Shown here: one piece after another, positions 1 through 5,088 of the stretch
Numbering within the stretch: the stretch's first letter is position 1
How the letters are laid out: every line of letters starts with the position of its first letter
Origin: Chloroflexota bacterium
Lineage (GTDB): Bacteria; Chloroflexota; Anaerolineae; SpSt-600
Reading direction: 5' to 3'
NCBI GenBank assembly: GCA_011041825.1
Contig: DRAO01000252.1
Location: 1-5,392, forward strand
DNA: 5,392 bases
The notes under the pieces: generated by a model
Databases searched by the model: none
What the model saw: the letters and a program-made list of their open reading frames with translations, nothing else
Told to the model about the DNA's origin: nothing
Position numbers and translations under genes: made by a program

Positions 1-2
1 CC

Positions 3-23
3 AAAAGGCGTTAGAGAACGCCT
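3..23 (-). terminator. Probable intrinsic terminator of the LysM gene
   Basis: Read on the minus strand, a perfect 7-bp stem (AGGCGTT / AACGCCT, positions 6-23) encloses a CTCT loop and is followed directly by a short T run (TTTT, its first T in the stem, then GG). It lies 40 nt past the LysM stop codon, which is where a terminator is expected. The T tract is short, so termination may be only partial. On the plus strand the same stem is not followed by T residues, so it would serve only leftward transcription. Confidence 0.5.
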
Positions 24-63
24 GCTCCTCAGATTGTGTTACAAAATCAAGATTGACAAACCG

Positions 64-492
64 CTAGTTGTAGCAGGGGATAAGGAGACGCTGCCCAGCA
101 TAAATGAGGTTGAGGTTGAAAATCCCGTTCAGCCGAGCTATCTCCCAGACGCTAACCCCGTACATCCGGGCTATGCCTAACAAGGTTTCCCCATATTGCA
201 CGTAGTGAACCTTCACACAACCATAAGGAGATGGCCGATATGGGTAACAATATCCGGGATAGATTACCAGGACCTGACCCGCATAGATGAGGTTCGGATT
301 GGCTATACCATTCCAGCGGGCTATAGCCCAGGGGCTGGTGCAATACCTCCAGGCTATGGAGGTCAACGTTTCGCCCCAACGCACCAGGTGATATACAGGA
401 GCAGAAGCGGGGGATGAGGCAGAGGTTGATGGTAAAACCAGGGTGCTAAGGGCGAGAGCTACGATTAAAGCCATTAGAATTTTCTTGCCCAT
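64..492 (-). CDS. Secreted protein with two LysM domains
   Basis: This 142-residue protein starts with a typical Sec signal peptide: KK at residues 3-4, a hydrophobic core at about 5-20, and a small-residue cleavage region near ASA at 29-31. Two LysM modules follow, at about 33-77 and 94-138. Each has the family pattern (V.WGETL..IA / V.YGETL..IA, a W.IARxNGI segment, then NLIYAGQ.L.I). LysM domains bind N-acetylglucosamine-containing glycans such as peptidoglycan, so the mature protein probably sits in the cell wall or outside the cell. There is no catalytic domain, so it may be a wall-binding or adaptor protein. Four cysteines remain after the signal peptide (C51, C82, C92, C140) and could form disulfides. 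The start is supported by GGAGG 8 nt upstream and a good promoter. The gene appears monocistronic, between its own promoter and a probable terminator. The fold is certain; the biological role is not. Confidence 0.93.
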   Translation of the reverse strand: MGKKILMALIVALALSTLVLPSTSASSPASAPVYHLVRWGETLTSIAWRYCTSPWAIARWNGIANPNLIYAGQVLVIYPGYCYPYRPSPYGCVKVHYVQYGETLLGIARMYGVSVWEIARLNGIFNLNLIYAGQRLLIPCYN

Positions 493-500
493 TTTAAAAA

Positions 501-505
501 CCTCC
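501..505 (-). promoter_or_regulatory. Ribosome binding site of the LysM gene
   Basis: GGAGG on the minus strand, 8 nt before the ATG at 490-492. It is the strongest Shine-Dalgarno sequence in the window and fixes this start codon. Confidence 0.85.
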
Positions 506-522
506 GTAACATTTGCACTTAT

Positions 523-551
523 ATTATAACTTAAAAGTCAACCAAGTTCAA
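523..551 (-). promoter_or_regulatory. Sigma-70 type promoter of the LysM gene
   Basis: On the minus strand a -35 box TTGAAC (546-551) is separated by exactly 17 nt from a perfect -10 box TATAAT (523-528). Transcription would begin near 515-517, giving a 5' leader of roughly 25 nt that contains the GGAGG site. The left end of the inserted element, with its target duplication, begins only 5 nt upstream of the -35 box, so any upstream activator site would have been displaced or replaced by element sequence. The call rests on consensus match and spacing only. Confidence 0.75.
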
Positions 552-556
552 GGAAA

Positions 557-564
557 AATCGGAG
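557..564. repeat. Left 8-bp target site duplication
   Basis: AATCGGAG lies flush against the left terminal inverted repeat of the element and is identical to 747-754. The next outward base differs on the two sides (A at 556, C at 755), so the duplication is exactly 8 bp. Confidence 0.85.
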
Positions 565-581
565 GAGGGTGTTGAAAAACT
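565..581 (+). repeat. Left terminal inverted repeat of the element
   Basis: The 17-nt sequence beginning GAGGGTGTTGAAAAA matches the reverse complement of 730-746 at 16 of 17 positions; the only difference is the second innermost base. Confidence 0.88.
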
Positions 582-623
582 CCGGGTTAAACCTGCCCCG
601 GGAGCTAGGAGAAAAAAGGAGTA

Positions 624-666
624 GTATTTTCTTGCACGGCGGCTTCGCCGCCGTGCAAGAAAATAC
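624..666. repeat. Perfect 20-bp-arm palindrome inside the element
   Basis: Two perfectly complementary 20-nt arms (624-643 and 647-666) enclose a TTC triloop. The inner half is GC-rich (CACGGCGGC / GCCGCCGTG) and the outer half AT-rich (GTATTTT / AAAATAC). It would form a very stable hairpin in RNA or a cruciform in DNA. T residues precede the stem and A residues follow it on either strand, the opposite of an intrinsic terminator, so it is more likely a structural part of the element. Confidence 0.92.
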
Positions 667-729
667 CCTCAAAAAGCCTTTTTAACCTGCCTTGAGCGAA
701 GGACGTTCATCAAACAAAATGAGAATGGC

Positions 730-746
730 ACTTTTTCAACACCCTC
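730..746 (-). repeat. Right terminal inverted repeat of the element
   Basis: Plus-strand sequence ending TTTTTCAACACCCTC, the partner of 565-581 with 16 of 17 pairs. Its outermost base abuts the right copy of the target duplication. Confidence 0.88.
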
Positions 747-754
747 AATCGGAG
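747..754. repeat. Right 8-bp target site duplication
   Basis: AATCGGAG, identical to 557-564 and flush with the right end of the element. It lies 10 nt beyond the TVP38 stop codon, so the insertion missed the gene by a few bases. Confidence 0.85.
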
Positions 755-764
755 CGGGTCCATT

Positions 765-1463
765 TTAGGGTGCTTTGTTAAATCCCTGAAGAGCCCTGCG
801 GACAAGGGTATGGAAGTAAGCTTGTAAAGCTCCCTTGTGCAGCATCAGCAGGACAAGGGCAGGTACGAGCGCCAGGACAAGGATAAGCACTTGCAGGGGA
901 GCCAACCTGCTCAAACCAGCCCCGGCCAGAGCGGCCACCAGCACCCCTGGCAGCCTCCCGATGGCTGTTACGATGATGAGGTAAGAGATGGGCAGAGGAG
1001 AGAGCCCAGCCAGGAAGCAGGCAGCGTCATCCGGGAGGAAGGGGAGCAGGAAAATCAGCAGGAGCAACCAGATGCCCCCCTCCTCAGCGAATCTGTCCAC
1101 TTGAGCCAAGGCCTCAGAAGGCACGAGCCTCTCCACCAGAGGGCGGCCAAACAGCCTCGCCAGCCCGATTGCCGCCAATGAGCCCAGGAGCAATCCAATC
1201 ATGCTGTATGCCGTACCCATTATCGGGCCAAACAGGTAACCGCTGACGAGACCCAGGGCCTGGCCGGGAATCGGGGCCAGGATGACCTGCAAGGCCTGAA
1301 GGATTATGAGGAGGAAGGGGGCCCATTGCCGGTGTTTCCCCAGGAAGATGCGGAGTTGTTCTGATGAGGTTAACAGAGGTACCCGATAGGAATGCCATAA
1401 CACGATTGATAACACTGCCAGGATTACAGCCGCACCTACCGCCATTATGACCCGCTTGACCAT
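765..1463 (-). CDS. TVP38/TMEM64 family (VTT/DedA superfamily) membrane protein
   Basis: With the ATG at 1461-1463 the protein has 232 residues, normal for this family. Hydrophobic segments lie at about 7-23, 48-66, 82-104, 131-150, 160-182 and 189-208. The VTT core is clear: G75-YLFG-79, glycines spaced through 83-94, then LARLFGR (101-107). A second conserved segment follows, FLLPFLPDDAACFLAG (138-153), with the paired prolines typical of the re-entrant loop. Relatives are inner-membrane proteins linked to lipid transport or scrambling, or to small-ion and selenite handling; the substrate here cannot be named. The frame stays open upstream to a GTG at 1563-1565, but those 34 extra residues are low-complexity translation of a hairpin repeat. 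The ATG has a G-rich site (GGGGG, 1471-1475) 7 nt upstream, so I prefer it. The gene follows the kinase by 113 nt, probably in the same transcript. The family call is firm and the role open. Confidence 0.88.
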   Translation of the reverse strand: MVKRVIMAVGAAVILAVLSIVLWHSYRVPLLTSSEQLRIFLGKHRQWAPFLLIILQALQVILAPIPGQALGLVSGYLFGPIMGTAYSMIGLLLGSLAAIGLARLFGRPLVERLVPSEALAQVDRFAEEGGIWLLLLIFLLPFLPDDAACFLAGLSPLPISYLIIVTAIGRLPGVLVAALAGAGLSRLAPLQVLILVLALVPALVLLMLHKGALQAYFHTLVRRALQGFNKAP

Positions 1464-1505
1464 TACTGCGCCCCCGCTTGCCAGGAGAGATAGCACTTCA
1501 CCTTC

Positions 1506-1564
1506 TTGCCCCTGCTGTGGGGCAAAACAGGGAGAAAAGGGGTTGTTTTTGGGACAAAATCCCA
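1506..1564 (+). repeat. Two-hairpin dispersed repeat, copy A
   Basis: The first stem is TTGCCCC / GGGGCAA (1506-1512 and 1519-1525) around a TGCTGT loop. A purine-rich linker (GGGAGAAAAGGGG at 1530-1542, then a T run) leads to a smaller stem TGGGA / TCCCA (1550-1554 and 1560-1564). The same arrangement, with similar linker sequence, occurs in inverse orientation at 5004-5073. It lies between the kinase stop codon and the TVP38 ATG. No T tract follows either stem on the minus strand, so it does not look like a terminator. It could be a REP-like element or act on mRNA stability. The individual stems are certain; the relationship between the copies is probable. Confidence 0.55.
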
Positions 1565-1576
1565 CGAAGAGAGACG

Positions 1577-3157
1577 TTAAGGAACGCCTACCTCCTGCCT
1601 TGGCAATGAGAAGATGAATTTAGCCCCCTTGCCAGGCTTGCTCTCGACCCATATCTTCCCCCCGTGAGCCTCTATAATGGCCTTGCATATATAAAGGCCC
1701 AGTCCAACGCCTTTGGTGCGCCGCTTCAGGGGCGATTCCACCCGGTAAAAACGCTCGAAAATCCGCTCCTGCTCTTCCTCGGGAATCCCTATGCCCTGGT
1801 CAGCCACATACACTACCACCTTATCGGGTTCGGCCCACCCCCCAATCCAGATGGTCCCTCCCTGGGGAGAATATTTGATGGCATTGCTCACCAGGTTTTC
1901 CAGCACTTCCCTTATGCGCTCCTCATCGGCCAGGATGACGGGGAAATCCGGGGGGAAGGCCACCTCGAAGTGGTGAAGTTTGCTCTGACGGCTGTAGCTG
2001 CTCACCACTTTCTCGGCCACTCGGGGGATCCACACGTCCCCAATCTCCAGCTTTAACCCCCCAGCCTGGATGCGAGAAGCTTCGAGCAGGTTATCAATCA
2101 AGCGGCTGAGACGGTCGCTTTCCTCTTCTATGATTGCCAGGCTTTCCCGCAGGGTTTCCTCGTCCCAACGGGCATCTTCCCGCCGCAGGGTGCTGGCATA
2201 ACCTTTGATAATGGCTACGGGGGTTTTAAGCTCGTGGGAGATGGCGGAGATGAAGGTGGATTTCATCTCCTCGGCCTCCCGGATATGGGTGATGTCCCTG
2301 ACGTTGGCAATGATGTTGGTGAGGCGGCCTTCTTCATCGAAGAGATGGGAATACGTGATGCCCACGGTGATGCGTTTTTCATCCCCCCGGTAAATGTCGC
2401 CCTCTACGTAAAGCGGGCTATCAGAATCCGAAGGCGAAAGGAAGGGGCAGTTCTCCTTGCACAACTGGTTACCCTGGGCATCTCGGAGCCGCAGGACCTC
2501 CCAGCAAGGCTTGCCTATGGCGTCTTTAGGGTCCCATCCGGTTAGGTTGGCCATAGCCTTGTTGAACACCTGAATGCGCCCCCGAGGGTCCAGAATCATC
2601 ACACCATCGGCGCTGTTTTCGATAATGGCATTGAGGCGCTGCTTCTCCCTCAAAACCTGCTGATAGAGGCGAACGTTGCGGACGGCAATGGCAGCCTGGT
2701 CAGCGAAGCTGGCCAGGACCTGGCGGTCATTTTCGGAGAAAGCCAGGCTGGTGGTGCGGAAGATGTAGATAACCCCCAGGAATTCGCCTTCGGCTATGAG
2801 GGGCAGGGCTATGACCTGACGGAGGGGTATCCCGGCTGCCGCCGAGACCAGGTTTAAACGCATCTCTAAATCCGGCAGGGACCACCCGCTAACCCCTCCG
2901 GAGGGGGAGGGGATGTCAACCAGGAAGGGCTCAAAGAAGCGGAGGAGTTCGGGGGAAACCCCATAGCTGGCCTTGATGTGGAAAGTGCCATCCTCTTTGA
3001 GGATGATGAGCCCTGCTTCCCCGTCCAGCATATCGGCTGCTCCGGAGAGGATGAGCCGGAGGAGGGATTTCAATTCCAGCCGGGAGGTCATCGCCCGGCT
3101 TATGCGCAGGAGGTATTCCCGTTGGCGGAGCTTGTAATCACTGTAATCAATGAGCAT
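1577..3157 (-). CDS. Soluble GAF-PAS sensor histidine kinase
   Basis: This 526-residue protein has no membrane segment, so it should sense a cytoplasmic signal. Domains in order are: an N-terminal helix (1-25); GAF (about 26-162); PAS (about 172-285); HisKA dimerisation domain (about 298-363), with the phosphoacceptor H308 in SHELKTP; and a HATPase domain (about 408-518). The ATPase boxes are intact: N box ENLVSNAIKYS (N421, N425), G1 DQGIGIP (453-459), F box FERFYR (467-472) and G2 GVGLGL (483-488). It should autophosphorylate H308 and pass the phosphate to a response regulator, but none is encoded in the window. The PAS domain carries three spaced cysteines (C218, C233, C237) in a CWEVL...C...CP arrangement, possibly a metal or redox site. 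The ATG overlaps the upstream stop codon as TAATG, with GGAAGG 7 nt before it, so the two genes are translationally coupled. The activating ligand is unknown. Confidence 0.95.
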   Translation of the reverse strand: MLIDYSDYKLRQREYLLRISRAMTSRLELKSLLRLILSGAADMLDGEAGLIILKEDGTFHIKASYGVSPELLRFFEPFLVDIPSPSGGVSGWSLPDLEMRLNLVSAAAGIPLRQVIALPLIAEGEFLGVIYIFRTTSLAFSENDRQVLASFADQAAIAVRNVRLYQQVLREKQRLNAIIENSADGVMILDPRGRIQVFNKAMANLTGWDPKDAIGKPCWEVLRLRDAQGNQLCKENCPFLSPSDSDSPLYVEGDIYRGDEKRITVGITYSHLFDEEGRLTNIIANVRDITHIREAEEMKSTFISAISHELKTPVAIIKGYASTLRREDARWDEETLRESLAIIEEESDRLSRLIDNLLEASRIQAGGLKLEIGDVWIPRVAEKVVSSYSRQSKLHHFEVAFPPDFPVILADEERIREVLENLVSNAIKYSPQGGTIWIGGWAEPDKVVVYVADQGIGIPEEEQERIFERFYRVESPLKRRTKGVGLGLYICKAIIEAHGGKIWVESKPGKGAKFIFSLPRQEVGVP

Positions 3158-4902
3158 TACGGCACCTTCCCGTGGTCTATTTCTTTATGAACCCACATCC
3201 AATCTTCCACCAGCCTCTCCACATCCCTTCTCATTTCCTGCTTCTCCAGTTCATAGAACCTCTGGATGTAATCGAAGAGAATGCCCTGGATTTTAAAAGG
3301 GTTCCCCACGTTCTCAAAGATAAATCGGCCCGTAGGGGCGGCGGTCTCCAGGATTACATGGCCTATGCCCAGTGCCATATATATAAGGGTGGTGGTTTGG
3401 ATTAGGATGGGCCTTGCTATCTTCCTCATCGTCCTGATGAGAATTGCGAGCCTTGACTCCCGCTGGCCCGGAGGTGGTGGCTGCTGGGGGGCACGCCCGG
3501 TTTCCTCCGGCTGAAGGTACCCTATCTTCGTGGTTATATCCTGTATGGACCCCAGAGGCGCTACCCGTTTGCGTATGCGGCGGAAGATGCTCACCGGAGG
3601 GATGAGGGGGAATATGGGCGTTATCTTAATCTCGATGACCTCTCGGGGGGTTACTATGTACTGTTCATTAGCCCAGTCTATTGCTCTGACCACAAACCAT
3701 AAGCCGAGCAGGAGGATTAGGAGCCCTATCGGCCCATAGAGGAGGCGCAGGGAATGCGTGCGGATGAGGATGTAGCCGAGCAGCAGGAGAAGCACCGAAG
3801 GCAGGAATATCCTCTTTATCAGGATGAAATAATGGGTGCGCCATATCACCCGGTCTTCTTCCCTTATCTCTGTCACGAACCACCTGATGAAGGGAGGGAT
3901 GCGAGGACGGGGAGCCAATGTGGGGGGCAATGGAGGAGGGGGTCGGAATCTGCCGGTAATCAGCCCCCTTATCCTGCTTCGCTCCTCGGCCCTCTCCCAA
4001 CGGAGGCGACGGGCTTTCTGGGATAATATCTGTTCCCTTATCCTGTCAGGGTGGGAAACCCTGTCAAAAATTATTTGACCGGGGAGTTTGCCTGCTGTGG
4101 AAATAACCAAATTCCCCGCATTAAATACACTCATCGGGAAAGGGATGTTTATATAAACATCCTGGATGCGCTCCAGAGGGGCTTGCATTGTAGGGACCAG
4201 CTGATAGGGGTATATCTCCAGATAAAGCACCCTGCGGTTCGTGAGGACGAAGCGGTCTAACCGCCAGTTCAAGATGCGCAAGCCTATCCACCCTAAAACG
4301 AGAATCAAAAGCAACAAAAAGAGGGGAGAGGTTAGCGCCTTTAGCTGCCGTCCCAGAAGGAGCAAAAGCAATAGGAGGGTAAGGGGTAGAGGCAGTTGGG
4401 TTAAAAGTATGTACCAATGCCGGTGTCCGAGCCAGATGACGGCCTCTCCCTCCACCAGCCAATTGAACTTGGAAGCCTTCAGTATTTTCCTCACCTGAGG
4501 GCTCACCTGTAGCTTCTTCCTCACCTTGCGGTATTGAGCCAGGAATTCATCGAATTCTGCTTTGGTTATGTAGAGCACATCCATATCGGTTGTGGCTATC
4601 ACAGTGGCATCCCTTGGCTCCCCCACCAGCAGCGAAGTCTCGCCGAAGGCTTCGCCTTCCCTCAGATAGCGCACCGGCCTCTCACGGCCCTGCTCATCCA
4701 CGGAGTGGGCCACCGCCTCCCCAGCCACGATGATGTAGAGCACGGGCTTCATCTCCCCCTGCCTCACTATCGGGGTATCCTTCAGGATGCGGTCGCTCTT
4801 GACAATTTTTGCCAGGGCTTTGAGTTCTTCATCGCTCAGGCGGCTGAAGAGCTTCAACCTTTTCAGTTGATTTACCACGAAACCCCGGTCAATCTCTGCC
4901 AT
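3157..4902 (-). CDS. Cyclic-nucleotide-binding-like domain fused to two PH-like membrane units
   Basis: From the ATG at 4900-4902 the protein has 581 residues. Residues about 15-130 form a cyclic-nucleotide-binding-like beta-roll with a phosphate-cassette segment GEAFGETS (83-90) and EPRDAT (95-100). R97 is kept, but aspartate 98 stands where cAMP binders usually have Ser or Thr, so the ligand is uncertain. Two similar units follow. Each opens with an acidic-V-I-W motif (GEAVIW at 152-157, EDRVIW at 349-354), then a hydrophobic pair (about 166-183 and 193-211; 362-380 and 388-406), then a bacterial PH-like domain (about 213-293 and 410-545; hallmarks VLTNRRV, LERIQDV, GNLVIST). The second PH domain carries a proline-rich insertion at about 465-505. 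Proline-rich linkers lie at 320-337 and 473-478. Topology would put all three soluble domains in the cytoplasm. The frame is open to 5076, but that extension runs through a hairpin repeat and lacks a ribosome site; GGTGG lies 9 nt before the chosen ATG. The stop overlaps the kinase ATG, implying shared function. Its exact role is unknown. Confidence 0.87.
   Translation of the reverse strand: MAEIDRGFVVNQLKRLKLFSRLSDEELKALAKIVKSDRILKDTPIVRQGEMKPVLYIIVAGEAVAHSVDEQGRERPVRYLREGEAFGETSLLVGEPRDATVIATTDMDVLYITKAEFDEFLAQYRKVRKKLQVSPQVRKILKASKFNWLVEGEAVIWLGHRHWYILLTQLPLPLTLLLLLLLLGRQLKALTSPLFLLLLILVLGWIGLRILNWRLDRFVLTNRRVLYLEIYPYQLVPTMQAPLERIQDVYINIPFPMSVFNAGNLVISTAGKLPGQIIFDRVSHPDRIREQILSQKARRLRWERAEERSRIRGLITGRFRPPPPLPPTLAPRPRIPPFIRWFVTEIREEDRVIWRTHYFILIKRIFLPSVLLLLLGYILIRTHSLRLLYGPIGLLILLLGLWFVVRAIDWANEQYIVTPREVIEIKITPIFPLIPPVSIFRRIRKRVAPLGSIQDITTKIGYLQPEETGRAPQQPPPPGQRESRLAILIRTMRKIARPILIQTTTLIYMALGIGHVILETAAPTGRFIFENVGNPFKIQGILFDYIQRFYELEKQEMRRDVERLVEDWMWVHKEIDHGKVP
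3165..3170 (-). promoter_or_regulatory. Ribosome binding site of the histidine kinase gene
   Basis: GGAAGG on the minus strand lies 7 nt before the kinase ATG and inside the last codons of the upstream gene. With the one-base TAATG overlap it indicates translational coupling, probably by ribosomes re-initiating at the junction. Confidence 0.7.
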
Positions 4903-5003
4903 AGCCCTTGACCACCGCTTGATGCCCCGCCAAACAAGCTGGGCTGTTTCTAAAGGCGTGTTTCCCTTTCCCCCTCGCCTCAGGCGGATTGGAGAGGTGT
5001 ATT

Positions 5004-5073
5004 TGTGGGCAACGGCGAAGCCATTGCCCACAGAAACGCCCCTTTTTCCCTTTTTGCCCTCGCTGTGGGGCAA
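5004..5073 (-). repeat. Two-hairpin dispersed repeat, copy B
   Basis: Read on the minus strand, the first stem TTGCCC / GGGCAA (5068-5073 with 5054-5059, plus one G-T pair) is followed by a purine-rich linker GGGAAAAAGGGG. A strong 13-bp stem follows, with one G-T wobble, TGTGGGCAA.GGC / GCC.TTGCCCACA (5004-5016 with 5020-5032) around a TTC triloop. Its GGCTTCGCC apex is the same as that of the palindrome in the 565-746 element. The repeat fills much of the 186-nt gap between the secreted-protein stop codon and the cyclic-nucleotide/PH gene. Neither stem is followed by a T run. I see no convincing promoter in the rest of this gap, so the downstream genes may depend on read-through or on a promoter I cannot recognise. 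Confidence 0.6.
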
Positions 5074-5088
5074 CATTGCCGACCACGG

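Larger units (their letters stand above)
565..746. mobile_element. MITE-like non-autonomous insertion element, 182 bp
   Basis: The element has near-perfect 17-bp terminal inverted repeats at 565-581 and 730-746, flanked by exact 8-bp direct repeats (AATCGGAG). It contains a large perfect palindrome at 624-666 and no reading frame of useful length. This is the architecture of a miniature inverted-repeat transposable element mobilised by a transposase supplied elsewhere. Insertion sequence families known to make 8-bp duplications include ISL3, IS66, IS1595 and some IS256 members; I cannot tell which applies. Inside, a near-direct repeat of TTAA(A)CCTGCC occurs at 587-597 and 681-691. The exact target duplication and well-kept ends suggest a recent insertion. 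It sits between the TVP38 stop codon (10 nt from the right duplication) and the LysM promoter. Confidence 0.85.

Noticed and set aside
534..539. TTGACT as -35 box of the LysM promoter
   Set aside because: It matches the consensus well but is only 7 nt from the TATAAT box. TTGAAC at 546-551 has the correct 17-nt spacing.
624..666. Strong hairpin as intrinsic terminator for the TVP38 transcript
   Set aside because: Neither strand has a T run directly after the stem; A residues follow it and T residues precede it, so the polarity is wrong.
671..683. AAAAAGCCTTTTT as a small terminator stem in the element
   Set aside because: The stem would be five A-T pairs around a 3-nt loop, too weak to support termination.
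837..1181. Plus-strand frame opposite the TVP38 gene
   Set aside because: Glutamine- and proline-rich translation without domain features; it is the antisense of a membrane protein with clear family motifs.
1664..2545. Plus-strand frames opposite the histidine kinase
   Set aside because: They overlap the conserved catalytic and PAS regions, have no ribosome sites I can support, and show no recognisable domains.
4121..4462. Alternative minus-strand frame inside the cyclic-nucleotide/PH gene
   Set aside because: It overlaps the membrane and PH region in another frame, with a composition of mixed low-complexity residues and no family features.
4645..4659. GAAGGC-TTC-GCCTTC hairpin resembling the repeat apexes
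   Set aside because: It lies inside the conserved phosphate-cassette codons (EGEAFGE) of the cyclic-nucleotide domain and is explained by coding sequence.
5054..5073. First hairpin of copy B as terminator of the secreted-protein gene
   Set aside because: It is well placed just after the stop codon, but on the minus strand it is followed by AAAAAGGGAAAAA rather than T residues.
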